From NCBI RefSeq assembly GCF_900167465.1, contig NZ_FUWR01000006.1:1-64000 (forward strand): a DNA stretch of 64,000 nucleotides. The letters run 5' to 3'. The DNA comes from Trichlorobacter thiogenes (lineage in GTDB: Bacteria > Desulfobacterota > Desulfuromonadia > Geobacterales > Pseudopelobacteraceae). This document shows positions 26,214 through 35,127 of the stretch, piece by piece. The notes beneath the pieces are model-generated. The model was given only the letters and a program-made list of their open reading frames with translations, searched no databases and was not told where the DNA came from. The position numbers and the translations under genes were made by a program. The number at the start of each line of letters is the position of its first letter. Within the stretch, counting starts at the first letter, position 1.

Positions 26214-27499
26214 CCCAGCTTGAAGCCGCCCGCCAAGGGATTATTACTGACAAGATGAAGACCGCTGCCGCTGCAGAAGGAGTTGCCCCGGAGTTTATCC
26301 GTGACGGCATTGCCAAAGGCACCATCATCATCAGCCATAACGACAAGACCCACAAGCATGGCATTCCGCTGGCTGTGGGAACCGGCCTGCGCACCAAGGT
26401 GAATGCCAACATCGGCACCTCAGCCGATGATACTGACATCACCAAGGAGCTTGAAAAGGCCCGTGTTGCGGTCAAGCATGGTGCAGACGCCATCATGGAC
26501 CTCTCCACCGGCGGCCCGGTGGATGAGATCCGCCGCGCCATCGTGGCTGAGACCTCTGCCTGCATCGGCTCAGTGCCGCTCTATCAGGCTGCCACCGACA
26601 CGGTGCGGGTCAAGAAAAAGGCGTTGGTGGATATGACTGCCGACGACATCTTCAAAGGGATCATCAAGCACCTTGATGACGGGGTTGACTTCATTACCGT
26701 ACACTGCGGCGTAACCCGTGCCACGGTTGAGCGGATGAAAAACGAAGGCCGGATCATGGATGTGGTCTCCCGTGGCGGCTCCTTTACCATTGAGTGGATG
26801 TCCTACAACAACAAGGAAAACCCGCTCTACGAGAACTTTGACCGCCTGCTTGAGATTACCAAGGAGTACGATGCCACCCTGTCACTGGGGGATGGTTTCC
26901 GCCCCGGCTGTCTGGCCGATGCCACTGACCGGGCTCAGATCCAGGAGCTGATCATTCTGGGTGAGTTGACCCAACGGGCCTGGGACGCTGGCGTACAGGT
27001 CATGATTGAAGGACCGGGCCATGTGCCGTTGAACCAGATTCAGGCCAATATCCAACTACAGAAGCGACTCTGCCACGGTGCGCCGTTTTATGTGCTGGGA
27101 CCACTGGTGACCGACATTGCACCTGGCTACGACCATATCACCTGCGCCATTGGCGGCGCCATTGCCGGGGCAGCCGGGGCAGACTTCCTCTGCTACGTTA
27201 CCCCCTCAGAACACCTGGCCCTGCCGGAGATTGAGGATGTCCGCCAAGGTGTGATCGCCTCCCGCATCGCAGCCCATGCCGCAGACATCTGCAAAGGCCT
27301 GCCCGGTGCCATTGAAAAAGACAACGCCATGGCCCGTGCCAGAAAGAAGCTGGACTGGGAAGGGCAGTTTGCCCTGGCCCTTGACCCGGACCGGGCCCGG
27401 GAGTATCGTGCCAAATCACCGGTCTCCGAGCATGGCGCCTGTACCATGTGCGGTGAGTTCTGTGCGTACAAGGTGATGGATGAAGCGATGAAGAGGTAG
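26210..27499 (+). CDS. thiC: Phosphomethylpyrimidine synthase
   Basis: 429 aa radical SAM enzyme turning AIR into HMP-P, the pyrimidine of thiamine. The C-terminal 4Fe-4S motif CTMCGEFC (CX2CX4C) is near residues 412-419; earlier signatures are GTIIISHNDK, NIGTS, MDLSTGG, EGPGHVPL and LGPLVTDIAPGYDHI. Length is that of the short archaeal/anaerobe-type ThiC lacking the long N-terminal domain. Translationally coupled to thiED. Confidence 0.95.
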   Translation: MTQLEAARQGIITDKMKTAAAAEGVAPEFIRDGIAKGTIIISHNDKTHKHGIPLAVGTGLRTKVNANIGTSADDTDITKELEKARVAVKHGADAIMDLSTGGPVDEIRRAIVAETSACIGSVPLYQAATDTVRVKKKALVDMTADDIFKGIIKHLDDGVDFITVHCGVTRATVERMKNEGRIMDVVSRGGSFTIEWMSYNNKENPLYENFDRLLEITKEYDATLSLGDGFRPGCLADATDRAQIQELIILGELTQRAWDAGVQVMIEGPGHVPLNQIQANIQLQKRLCHGAPFYVLGPLVTDIAPGYDHITCAIGGAIAGAAGADFLCYVTPSEHLALPEIEDVRQGVIASRIAAHAADICKGLPGAIEKDNAMARARKKLDWEGQFALALDPDRAREYRAKSPVSEHGACTMCGEFCAYKVMDEAMKR

Positions 27500-27535
27500 G
27501 AACAGTCTTTTTCCGCTCTGGCCAAGTCAATCACC

Positions 27536-27582
27536 GGCAGGGATTGTGCGGCGTACCATGGTGTACGCCTCCGCTCCCTGCC
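27536..27582 (+). repeat. Long stem-loop between thiC and nikR
   Basis: GGCAGGGA (27536-27543) pairs with TCCCTGCC (27575-27582); inside, GCGG pairs with CCGC, then CGTAC with GTACG around CATGGT. No T-tract follows, so it is not a classic terminator. It may protect thiC mRNA or be a dispersed repeat. Confidence 0.6.
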
Positions 27583-27658
27583 TTGCTTGTCTCAGCCATA
27601 ACGAAAAAATCCTCGTTCCTTACAACGTCTGGCAGTTTCGTTGATATGGAGGTTGGTC

Positions 27659-28078
27659 ATGGGCGACATCACCCGTTTCGGCATCTCAATTGACAGTGAT
27701 CTGCTGGACAGTTTTGATCGTCTGATTGCACAAAAGGGCTATCAGAATCGTTCAGAGGCAATTCGCGACCTGATCCGGGCAACGATTGTCGAGGAAAAAA
27801 TGGATGCCGGCCATGAAGAAATGGTCGGCACCGTTACCATGGTCTACAACCACCATGTCCGGGATCTGGCCGATAAACTGACCGAACACCAGCACCAGCA
27901 CCATCACCAGGTAATCTCTGCCCTGCATGTCCACCTTGATGCCCATAACTGCCTTGAAGTGCTGGTGTTACGCGGCAGCAGCACCGATATCAAACAGATT
28001 GCTGACGAACTGCTGGGGGTCAAAGGGGTCAAACACGGCAAACTGTTCCTCACCTCGGCTACTCCTGAACATCACTGA
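27659..28078 (+). CDS. nikR: Nickel-responsive transcriptional regulator NikR
   Basis: 139 aa. N-terminal ribbon-helix-helix DNA-binding domain ([17 protein letters not shown]...[11 protein letters not shown]) and a C-terminal ACT-like nickel-sensing domain with the ligand set H79, H90, H92 and C98, spaced like H76/H87/H89/C95 of E. coli NikR. A histidine-rich stretch (77-83) precedes it. ATG 27659 follows a GGAGG and is preferred to an upstream ATG. It should repress nickel uptake; a NikR-box-like site lies before nikMN, 3.4 kb away. It is followed at 4 bp by a TonB-like gene. Confidence 0.93.
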   Translation: MGDITRFGISIDSDLLDSFDRLIAQKGYQNRSEAIRDLIRATIVEEKMDAGHEEMVGTVTMVYNHHVRDLADKLTEHQHQHHHQVISALHVHLDAHNCLEVLVLRGSSTDIKQIADELLGVKGVKHGKLFLTSATPEHH

Positions 28079-28082
28079 CACC

Positions 28083-28823
28083 ATGACCGCTCTTCCCCCA
28101 GGTCGGAAACTCCGCTCTATCCGACTCTATCTGCTTGCCTCACTGCTGTTGCATGGGGTGCTCTTTGCGGCGGTAATCCTGCTGTTACCAACCTTTGTGC
28201 AAGCCCCCCCCAAGGAATCTACTATCCTGATGACCCACCTTGGAGCACCGCCGCAAAACACCGGTAAGGAGCTGAAGCCCCAGACATCTCCGTTGCCTGC
28301 CAGCAGCCGGACGATTCCCATACCGTCAGCACTGCCGGTACCAGCGCCACCGGTGTCTGCACCGTCAAGCACCAGCATGCAACCGGTTAAGCGTAGTGAG
28401 ACGCCACCAGAAACAGCAGCTATACCAGCACTCAATGCAAAGCAGGGTAAGGGAGCAACTGTCACTAAACAGGACACAGGAACCACGCTACCGGTGCAGA
28501 CAGGTGTAACAGCTGGCAGTGGACGGATAGCGCCACAGGAAACAACATTTGGAGGTGCCAATGGCCCGGCCTTCAGGAACCGGGTTCAACCGGTATATCC
28601 ATCACTGGCCAGGCGTCGTGGGAAGGAAGGGGTTGTTGTGCTGCGTCTCAGTATCAATGAAACCGGCCATCTGACCCGGCTTGAGGTGCTGGAAGATCCA
28701 GGTTATGGCTTTGCCGAGGCTGCCCAGGAGGCAGTTCGCGGATCAAGCTTTACCCCGGCTCACCACAATGGGAAACCGGTAGCAGTGTTGGCCACACTGC
28801 CAATCCGTTTTAACCTGCGCTAG
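28083..28823 (+). CDS. TonB family energy-transducing protein
   Basis: 246 aa from ATG 28083. One N-terminal membrane helix (~12-35, LYLLASLLLHGVLFAAVILLL), a Pro/Ser/Thr-rich periplasmic linker (~45-160), and a C-terminal TonB domain (~165-246: RVQPVYPSLARRRGKEGVVVLRLSINETGHL). It couples inner-membrane ExbB/ExbD energy to outer-membrane receptors. No exbB, exbD or receptor gene is in the window. It lies 4 bp after nikR, so a nickel-specific role is a fair inference. Its 3' end overlaps nikO (opposite strand) by 4 bp. Confidence 0.85.
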   Translation: MTALPPGRKLRSIRLYLLASLLLHGVLFAAVILLLPTFVQAPPKESTILMTHLGAPPQNTGKELKPQTSPLPASSRTIPIPSALPVPAPPVSAPSSTSMQPVKRSETPPETAAIPALNAKQGKGATVTKQDTGTTLPVQTGVTAGSGRIAPQETTFGGANGPAFRNRVQPVYPSLARRRGKEGVVVLRLSINETGHLTRLEVLEDPGYGFAEAAQEAVRGSSFTPAHHNGKPVAVLATLPIRFNLR

Positions 28824-29587
28824 GAAGTCTGTCCCCCTCGCTTGGCGCAGACAACACAGGCCTGCATGGAAAATGGCGGTTCAAGCCTGCATGAGGCAAG
28901 CAGCCCTGCATCAGCAAAGATATCCTCAGCAGCACCATCTGCCCTGATCTCCCCGGCATGCATCACAATCACCCTGTCACAGACCTCTGCCACCATATCA
29001 AGATCATGGCTGGTAATGATCCTGGTGTGACTGAACTCATTCAGCAGCTTGATAACCTCTCTGCGTGAGAACGGGTCAAGCCCTGATGTTGGCTCATCCA
29101 TGACCAGCATTGCCGGATCCATGGCAAGCACCGTGGCAATGGCAACCCGCTTCTTTTCACCGCATGAAAGCCGATAGGGAGGTTTGGCGGCCAGGTGTCC
29201 GGCACAGACCGTATCCAGCGCGGCAGTTACCCTTTGTTCAACATCCTTTGTGGGCATACCAAGGTTAAGCGGCCCAAAGGCAACGTCATCAAACACCGTA
29301 GGCATGAAGAGCTGATCGTCAGGGTTCTGAAACACCATCCCCACTGTCCGCCGTACGTCGTGCAGGGTCTTTGGTGTAACTGGAAAATCACCGATTCTAA
29401 CCTGACCGGATGTGGGGGTCAGATAGCCGTTTAACTGCTGCAGCAAGGTGGATTTTCCAGCGCCGTTGGCCCCGATCACGGCAACGGATTCGCCATGGTG
29501 GATTGAGAACGAGACCGAGCGCAGTGCTGCTGTCCCGTCTGGATAGGAAAAACTGAGCCGGTCTGCTGCTACGATATGGTGGCTCAT
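28820..29587 (-). CDS. nikO: Nickel/cobalt ECF transporter ATPase
   Basis: 255 aa ABC ATPase, CbiO/NikO type. Walker A GANGAGKST (39-47), signature LSCGEKKRVAIA near 138, Walker B MLVMDEPTSGLD near 160 and switch histidine in TSHD. It powers the NikMN-NikQ importer. Start overlaps the nikQ stop (ATGA). Nickel rather than cobalt is preferred because nikR is adjacent, the fused NikMN is upstream and no cobalamin genes are near. Confidence 0.92.
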   Translation of the reverse strand: MSHHIVAADRLSFSYPDGTAALRSVSFSIHHGESVAVIGANGAGKSTLLQQLNGYLTPTSGQVRIGDFPVTPKTLHDVRRTVGMVFQNPDDQLFMPTVFDDVAFGPLNLGMPTKDVEQRVTAALDTVCAGHLAAKPPYRLSCGEKKRVAIATVLAMDPAMLVMDEPTSGLDPFSRREVIKLLNEFSHTRIITSHDLDMVAEVCDRVIVMHAGEIRADGAAEDIFADAGLLASCRLEPPFSMQACVVCAKRGGQTS

Positions 29588-30414
29588 GGGATTGTGGCCT
29601 GTGCAATAAAAAGACGGGTTACCGCCTCACCGATCAGGAGGGGGATGTTGGTAAAACGCAGGATCATAAAAACCGCCAACCAGCCAGCAACAAAAAGCAG
29701 CTCTCGCAAGCCAAATGCACCGGTGCGTTGAAGGTAAAATTCACCCTGAAATCCCCTGGCAAGCATGGCCATATGGATCCGCTCTGCACGTTCCCAGGAT
29801 TTAAGCAACAGATGCCCGGTCATGGCTGCAAACGGTCCTATTCCCATGCCACGGTTGCCAAAGGCACGCAGCTCTCGGGCACGGGAGGCATTGGCAGCGT
29901 CGTCAGCAAGCACGAACAGATAGCGCTGCATAAAGAGTAGTTGCACCACAAGTGCCTGCGGCATGCCAAGCCGTTCTAACGCCCCGCAAACAGCAGTGAA
30001 ACCGGTTACTGCTACCAGCATGAGAGCAGCGGTTACGGTCAGAGTCGCACGGACTACAATGGATGCACAGGAGAGCCAGCCACCACTGATGCCAAAGGAG
30101 CCAATGCTAAGCCGGATCTCCTGATCAAACAGGGGATTGAAGATACCGATTGCAGCGGCAAATGGTATTACCAGGGCAACCTTACGCACAATAAAACCTG
30201 CCGGAAGATCTGCCAAAACCACCATAACCACAGGAAAGATGAAAAACGGTACCATGGCGCTCAGTTCATACCTGCCAAACGATACAACCGTTATAATGAA
30301 CAGCAGCACAACCAGTACCTTGGCCCTGGCATCAAGCCGGTGAATAACCGTATCCTGTGCGGCAAGCAGGTCCAGTTGCCGGAAATCAAGCATTGATCCT
30401 TCAATGGTCGCCAT
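29584..30414 (-). CDS. nikQ: ECF transporter transmembrane (T) component
   Basis: 276 aa with about six hydrophobic helices. The cytoplasmic coupling region has the Ala-Arg-Gly signature in AMLARGFQGEF near 225 and a similar RARELRAFG segment near 185, as in CbiQ/NikQ. It connects the ATPase to the NikMN substrate unit. Two starts are possible: ATG 30414 and ATG 30393, which has AAGGA close by (MLDFRQLDLL). It lies 16 bp after nikMN and overlaps nikO. Confidence 0.9.
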   Translation of the reverse strand: MATIEGSMLDFRQLDLLAAQDTVIHRLDARAKVLVVLLFIITVVSFGRYELSAMVPFFIFPVVMVVLADLPAGFIVRKVALVIPFAAAIGIFNPLFDQEIRLSIGSFGISGGWLSCASIVVRATLTVTAALMLVAVTGFTAVCGALERLGMPQALVVQLLFMQRYLFVLADDAANASRARELRAFGNRGMGIGPFAAMTGHLLLKSWERAERIHMAMLARGFQGEFYLQRTGAFGLRELLFVAGWLAVFMILRFTNIPLLIGEAVTRLFIAQATIP

Positions 30415-30430
30415 GCTTAGCTGCAGCCTC

Positions 30431-31453
30431 TCATAGGGATGCTCTTCCCCGTTTTAACAGGGCTCCAGCCACTATCAGCAGTACCAAGGTAATGCCAACA
30501 CCAACAATGCCGGCAAGACTGGTTCCCCTGTTTTCAGCACGTGCAGAAGCCGATTGTTCACTAGCCACAGGCTTTTTAAAGGCATAGTCAGGCAGGAACG
30601 CAACCTTTTCCTGAATAGCCGCAAGCAACATATGTAGCTTAGTATCCGGTGACGTAAGCTCTGCAGTTCCGGTAACCCTGGTTATGGCCCATTCCAATCC
30701 ATCTGGGTCCTTAGATGCAACCAGTGAAACAACCCCTCCGGTCAGAACGGCTGCACAAACAAAAGCAATCAGCAGGTTACGCATCGGGAAGACCATTGCT
30801 GCAGCGGTCCTCCGGGCAACATGCATCAGTTCTGGACGGGCCAGGTAGACAAAGGAGATAACCGCAGCAGTCACCACCCCTTCCACCAGCCCGATTGCCA
30901 GATGCACCGGCTGCATCATCAGTAGAAAGGTTGTAAAAGGAAGGGCTGAGAGGCCGGAAAACAGGGTTTCAAGTACCACTGCAAAGGGACCAAGCTGCAG
31001 GGTTACCAGAGCTGAAACCACAATTGCAAAGGTCAGGCGGGTTCCCCCCGGATCTTGTCCAGCAAGCCTTTTGTACAGCAAAGGATAGACCAGAAAGGCG
31101 GGGATGACCCCCATATTGAAGATATTGCAGCCCAGGGCAAGCAGCCCGCCATCTGCAAAAAACAGGGCCTGGACAATCAACACCCCTGTTATGGCAAGCA
31201 GGGCAGCGTGCGGCCCCAGCAGGATGGCAAGTAGTATTCCACCACCAAGGTGTCCACTTGAGCCGGTACCCGGTATACTGAAGTTGATCATCTGGGCCGC
31301 AAAAAGAAACGCCCCCATCACCCCCATCAAAGGGACCCTGCGGTCATCCACCTCTGCCCGAAGCCTTGAGGAGCTATAGGCAACAGCTCCAGCAGATACC
31401 GCCCACATTGTCCCTCCCACAGCAGGAGACACAAGTGCATCTGCCATATGCAT
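30431..31453 (-). CDS. nikMN: Fused NikMN nickel substrate-binding membrane protein
   Basis: 340 aa from ATG 31453, with GGAGG upstream. The N-terminus is Met-His-Met-Ala-Asp-Ala, the segment in CbiM/NikM proteins whose His2 helps bind the metal; an upstream in-frame extension would mask it and is rejected. Residues ~1-215 form the NikM S-component (FSIPGTGSSGHLGGG, MQPVHLAIGL). After ~225 comes NikN: two helices flanking a periplasmic PDGLE-like domain (KDPDGLEWAI, LPDYAFKKP). It is the specificity subunit, preceded by a good promoter and a NikR-box-like repeat. Confidence 0.93.
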   Translation of the reverse strand: MHMADALVSPAVGGTMWAVSAGAVAYSSSRLRAEVDDRRVPLMGVMGAFLFAAQMINFSIPGTGSSGHLGGGILLAILLGPHAALLAITGVLIVQALFFADGGLLALGCNIFNMGVIPAFLVYPLLYKRLAGQDPGGTRLTFAIVVSALVTLQLGPFAVVLETLFSGLSALPFTTFLLMMQPVHLAIGLVEGVVTAAVISFVYLARPELMHVARRTAAAMVFPMRNLLIAFVCAAVLTGGVVSLVASKDPDGLEWAITRVTGTAELTSPDTKLHMLLAAIQEKVAFLPDYAFKKPVASEQSASARAENRGTSLAGIVGVGITLVLLIVAGALLKRGRASL

Positions 31454-31464
31454 AGATACCTCCA

Positions 31465-31491
31465 GTGCCACTAAAAATAAAATCGTAGCAC
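31465..31491 (-). promoter_or_regulatory. Candidate NikR operator
   Basis: On the minus strand GTGCTAC, 13 bp, GTGGCAC: a near-symmetric inverted repeat. From memory this resembles the GTGTTAC-N13/14-GTAACAC consensus proposed for deltaproteobacterial NikR. It sits between the nikMN -10 box and ribosome site, where bound NikR would block transcription. Confidence 0.5.
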
Positions 31492-31494
31492 CAG

Positions 31495-31523
31495 TCTATA
31501 CGCCACCGGTTCATTGGTGTCAA
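31495..31523 (-). promoter_or_regulatory. Promoter of nikMN-nikQ-nikO
   Basis: Minus strand TTGACA (31518-31523), 17-bp spacer, TATAGA (31495-31500). The -35 lies in a second perfect inverted repeat CCGGTT-N10-AACCGG (31506-31527). Confidence 0.7.
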
Positions 31524-31532
31524 CCGGAGCAA

Positions 31533-32369
31533 CTAAAAATGGGAATCGATTGCCATCAGTCCTTCCAGCGCCCCGCAGGCCAGACCGATGTGGGGCGCTG
31601 CTATCTCCGGTTCACGGGTATTGATCCTGATCACCGTGGCACCGACATGACGCCAGCCCAGCCGTTCAGAGGTAGCGCGGATAGTAGGAATGGCGGTACC
31701 TGCCCCCATCTCGATCACCACAATCTTCTTATCACCCTGCTGATCCAGAAACTGCTGCAGCCGCTGTTCCTGCTGGTGGGTTCGCTCCGGTAGCCATGAC
31801 CAGTCACCAAACATCAGGATATTGGGGCGACTTACCCCGTTGCAACGGGGACAGCGGGGGATATGACCGGCCCGCATGGTGACCAGATCAACCGGAACCT
31901 GTTCGTGGTTGGGCCAGATGATGTCAGAACAGGGGGAAAGGCACTGCAGCCAGTGGATTGAACCATGCACTTCAAGCATACGCTCATCGTCAAAACCGGC
32001 CTTCTGAAACTGACCATCCACGTTGGAGGTAACCACAAAGTACGGGGCAGCCTTTTTCTCTATCCAGTTTTTGATAATCCCAAACCCGGCATGGGGAACC
32101 GTGTCTCGGTAGAGGTTGGTGCGATGGCCGTAGAAGCCCCAGCCAAAGGAGGGATCACGCTGAAAATGCTCCGGGTTGGCACACTCCACAAAGGAAAGCC
32201 CCAACCGGGCATAGGGTGGGTAAGCCTGCCAGAAACCCTGGTTGCCGCGAAAATCAGGCAGACCGGAATCCACCCCCATCCCGGCCCCGGCGGTGATAAC
32301 AAACAGATCAGCAGTGCGGATCAAATCTGCAGCCTGTTCAATCCGGGCACGGATATTTTCACCCCCCAT
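31533..32369 (-). CDS. Sir2-family NAD-dependent protein deacetylase
   Basis: 278 aa from ATG 32369 (AAGGG upstream). NAD site AGAGMGVDSGLPDFRG near 28-43, SNVDGQFQKAG near 115 with the conserved Asn/Asp, catalytic histidine in LEVHGSIHW near 134, and a zinc site of two Cys pairs (CLSPC and CPRC). It should remove acyl groups from protein lysines using NAD. It overlaps by 11 bp the end of the upstream sensor gene and is followed by the nik promoter. No direct link to nickel is known to me. Confidence 0.88.
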   Translation of the reverse strand: MGGENIRARIEQAADLIRTADLFVITAGAGMGVDSGLPDFRGNQGFWQAYPPYARLGLSFVECANPEHFQRDPSFGWGFYGHRTNLYRDTVPHAGFGIIKNWIEKKAAPYFVVTSNVDGQFQKAGFDDERMLEVHGSIHWLQCLSPCSDIIWPNHEQVPVDLVTMRAGHIPRCPRCNGVSRPNILMFGDWSWLPERTHQQEQRLQQFLDQQGDKKIVVIEMGAGTAIPTIRATSERLGWRHVGATVIRINTREPEIAAPHIGLACGALEGLMAIDSHF

Positions 32370-34932
32370 CAGACAACCCTTGATCAATAAACTCTGCAAA
32401 CTTCTCTGGCGCTAGTGACCGACTGAACAGGAACCCCTGAATGGTCGTACAGCCCCGAGCCAGCAAATGTTGTTTCTGTTCCTCGGTCTCTACCCCTTCT
32501 GCAATCAGTTCCAACCCCAACTCCTGCGCCATGGCGATGATGGTATTGACCACCGCTGTATCTGACGGGGTTGTATGCAATCGATGAATAAATGACCGGT
32601 CCACCTTCAGCTCCTGTACCGGCAGCCGGGAAAGGTAGGCAAGAGAGGAATACCCGGTACCAAAGTCATCCAGAGAAAGACTGACCCCCAGATCACGCAG
32701 TTCCTGCAGTTTCTGCTGGGCGTGGGCTGTGTCAATCATCAGCATGCTTTCGGTCAACTCAAGACAGAGCAAGGCCGGATCAAGGCCAGACTCAGCCAGA
32801 ATCTGGCGAACGGTCTCAGCCAGATCACCCCGCTGAAACTGCAGGGCTGAGATATTGACCGACAGACGCAGAGAGACCATACCTGCACGCTGCCAGGCTA
32901 CGGCCTGACAACAGGCCTGCTGCAAGACCCAGGTACCCACCGGAACAATCAGGCCGGTTTCCTCAAGAATAGGTATAAACTCAGTGGCACTAACCGGCGC
33001 AAGGTCGGGGCATTCCCAGCGTAGCAGCGCCTCAACTCCGATCACCCTGCCGGTTGCCAGGCAGATCTGGGGTTGATACTGCAGGCTGAATTCTTCATTT
33101 TCAAGTGCTCGATGCAACCGGGAAGCCAGCATCAGACGGTAGTGGGCCTGCTGGTGGAAATCACTGGTATAACAGACGATAGTGTTACGCCCCAACCGCT
33201 TGGCCTCGTGCAGGGCCGCCTCGGCGTTGCGCAACAGATTATTTTCCTCTTCACCATCATCCGGGTAGATCACCAGGCCGATACTGGCAGTAATAGCCAG
33301 CTCCACCTCTTCCACCACAAACAGCTCCGATAACAGCCGTTTCACCTGATGGGCAAGATTGACGGCCATCTCCCGATCCCCTGTAAGAGGGGCAACCAGG
33401 AAGAATTCATCGCCAAGAAACCGCCCCACCACCGAATCTTCAGAAGCCGTCCGCTTCAGGCGTTTGGCAACTTCAATCAGCAACAGGTCACCAAAGTCAT
33501 GACCAAAGGTATCGTTGACAAACTTGAGGTTGTCGATGTCGATCAGCAGAAGGGACAAGGTCTGTTGTGCCTCCATCCGCTTGACAGTGGCACTCAGGTG
33601 GTTTTCCAGATAGTAGCGGTTATAGAGGCCGGTCAGGCTGTCATGGCTGGCCTGCCAGTTCAGGGACTCTTCATGGGCCTTACGGCTGGTGATATCCTCT
33701 TTGACAGCAATAAAATTGGTGATTTCACCGGCCTCATTCCTGATCGGTGCAATACTGCAGAGATCCCAGTACAGAGTGCCGTTCTTACGTTTATTACAGA
33801 ACTCCCCCCGCCACTCCCGACCTGCGGAGATGGTCTGCCAGAGCTCTGCATACAGTTCCGGCGGCTGTTTTCCTGACTTGAGCAGACTGGGCTTTTGCCC
33901 GATAATCTCATCATACCTATAGCCGGTTACCATGCAAAAATGGGGATTCACATATTCGATCACCCCCTGGGTATCGGTAATAATGACTGAGTTGGCGCTC
34001 TGCTCAACCGCTGCAAACAGTTTACGCCGCTCTTCAACCTGATGGTTCAGATCGGCTGTCTTACGCAGCACTTCACGCCGCAGCAGGGCCACAAAGATAC
34101 CAAGCAACAGCGCCCCACCCAACACCCCGCCCAAACTCCACAAGAGCCAGCGCGGCATACGATACCCGGCCCCTTCTATCCCCAGCCAACGTTTCAGAGA
34201 CTGGTGATAGACCGAGTTACGGTCCTTTTTCATCGCTTCTAGCCGGGTATCAAAGGCGGCAAGAAGTGCCGCATGTTTGCCCTTTGGTGCAGCCACCTGC
34301 ACCGAGACCGGGCTGAAGATGATCGGCGTGGGCTTAACTTTAAAAGAACGCTCGTTTAAAAGGGAAAAAAAGCGGTTTGCCACCCCGGCATCCACTTCAC
34401 CCCAGTCAATCATATCAAAGACATCTCTAAAATTATCCGCGTAGACCAGATCACAACGGATATTAAACTGCTGCAGCATCTTGATAAAAGTATTGCAGTA
34501 GACATCATTCTTTACTACGGCGACCCGCTTGCCATTCAAATCAGCATAGTTCTCAATCTTCTGACCAGGACGGCTGTAGAGCAAGCCCCAGTTTGATATG
34601 ACGGTGTGCTGATTATAACTGTATTTCTGTGCCCTTTCCGGGGTCTGGGCAATACCCACCAGCAGATCAATCTCTGCGTTTTCAAGGTTTTCAAGACATG
34701 TATTCCAGATACAGGGGGCATATTGGATAGTCCACCCTTCCCGGCTGGCCACCTCCTCAACGATGTCAATCATAATCCCCTGAGCCTTGCCATTTTCTGC
34801 AGTGCCGGCCATGGGATGATTCTGTTCGTAGCCCACCCGTACGACTTGATCCGCATGGGTAAAAGTCGGCAGATGCAGGATAAGCAGCACTATTGCACAC
34901 GCTGTTAGCATCATAGGATGCATATGTTTCAT
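32359..34932 (-). CDS. Periplasmic-binding-domain PAS-GGDEF-EAL signalling protein
   Basis: 857 aa. A signal/anchor segment (~8-27) leads into a type 3 solute-binding (PBPb) domain (~30-265), a transmembrane helix (~262-285), a PAS/PAC domain (~295-415), GGDEF (~425-590) and EAL (~600-850). EAL looks competent (VEALLRWE, DDFGTGYSSLAYL, ELKVDRSFI, IAEGVET). The cyclase signature is altered: L506-G-D-E-F510 instead of GGDEF, and no clear I-site RxxD precedes it. It probably senses a small periplasmic ligand such as an amino acid and mainly degrades c-di-GMP. ATG has GGGAG upstream. Confidence 0.88.
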   Translation of the reverse strand: MKHMHPMMLTACAIVLLILHLPTFTHADQVVRVGYEQNHPMAGTAENGKAQGIMIDIVEEVASREGWTIQYAPCIWNTCLENLENAEIDLLVGIAQTPERAQKYSYNQHTVISNWGLLYSRPGQKIENYADLNGKRVAVVKNDVYCNTFIKMLQQFNIRCDLVYADNFRDVFDMIDWGEVDAGVANRFFSLLNERSFKVKPTPIIFSPVSVQVAAPKGKHAALLAAFDTRLEAMKKDRNSVYHQSLKRWLGIEGAGYRMPRWLLWSLGGVLGGALLLGIFVALLRREVLRKTADLNHQVEERRKLFAAVEQSANSVIITDTQGVIEYVNPHFCMVTGYRYDEIIGQKPSLLKSGKQPPELYAELWQTISAGREWRGEFCNKRKNGTLYWDLCSIAPIRNEAGEITNFIAVKEDITSRKAHEESLNWQASHDSLTGLYNRYYLENHLSATVKRMEAQQTLSLLLIDIDNLKFVNDTFGHDFGDLLLIEVAKRLKRTASEDSVVGRFLGDEFFLVAPLTGDREMAVNLAHQVKRLLSELFVVEEVELAITASIGLVIYPDDGEEENNLLRNAEAALHEAKRLGRNTIVCYTSDFHQQAHYRLMLASRLHRALENEEFSLQYQPQICLATGRVIGVEALLRWECPDLAPVSATEFIPILEETGLIVPVGTWVLQQACCQAVAWQRAGMVSLRLSVNISALQFQRGDLAETVRQILAESGLDPALLCLELTESMLMIDTAHAQQKLQELRDLGVSLSLDDFGTGYSSLAYLSRLPVQELKVDRSFIHRLHTTPSDTAVVNTIIAMAQELGLELIAEGVETEEQKQHLLARGCTTIQGFLFSRSLAPEKFAEFIDQGLSDGG

Positions 34933-35072
34933 GCAGCTGCTCCCTCAGAATAACTTGTAATAAGCAGACTCAGAATTGTTTGATTCTACCATAGCTCCAT
35001 GATCCTGCAACCAGATTACGTTTCAATTTTACGACATCTGTTCAGCTACTATCGCTGCAAAAGAAACAAAGA

Positions 35073-35096
35073 AGCCGCACTCTTTTGAAGTGCGGC
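35073..35096 (-). terminator. Terminator after the roadblock module
   Basis: On the minus strand GCCGCACTTCAAAAGAGTGCGGC then TTCTTTGTTTCTTTT. The stem lies ~30 bp beyond the end of the 35128-35901 gene. Confidence 0.75.
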
Positions 35097-35127
35097 CCGG
35101 TTTGAAATCTTACAGCGACATTAAGAC

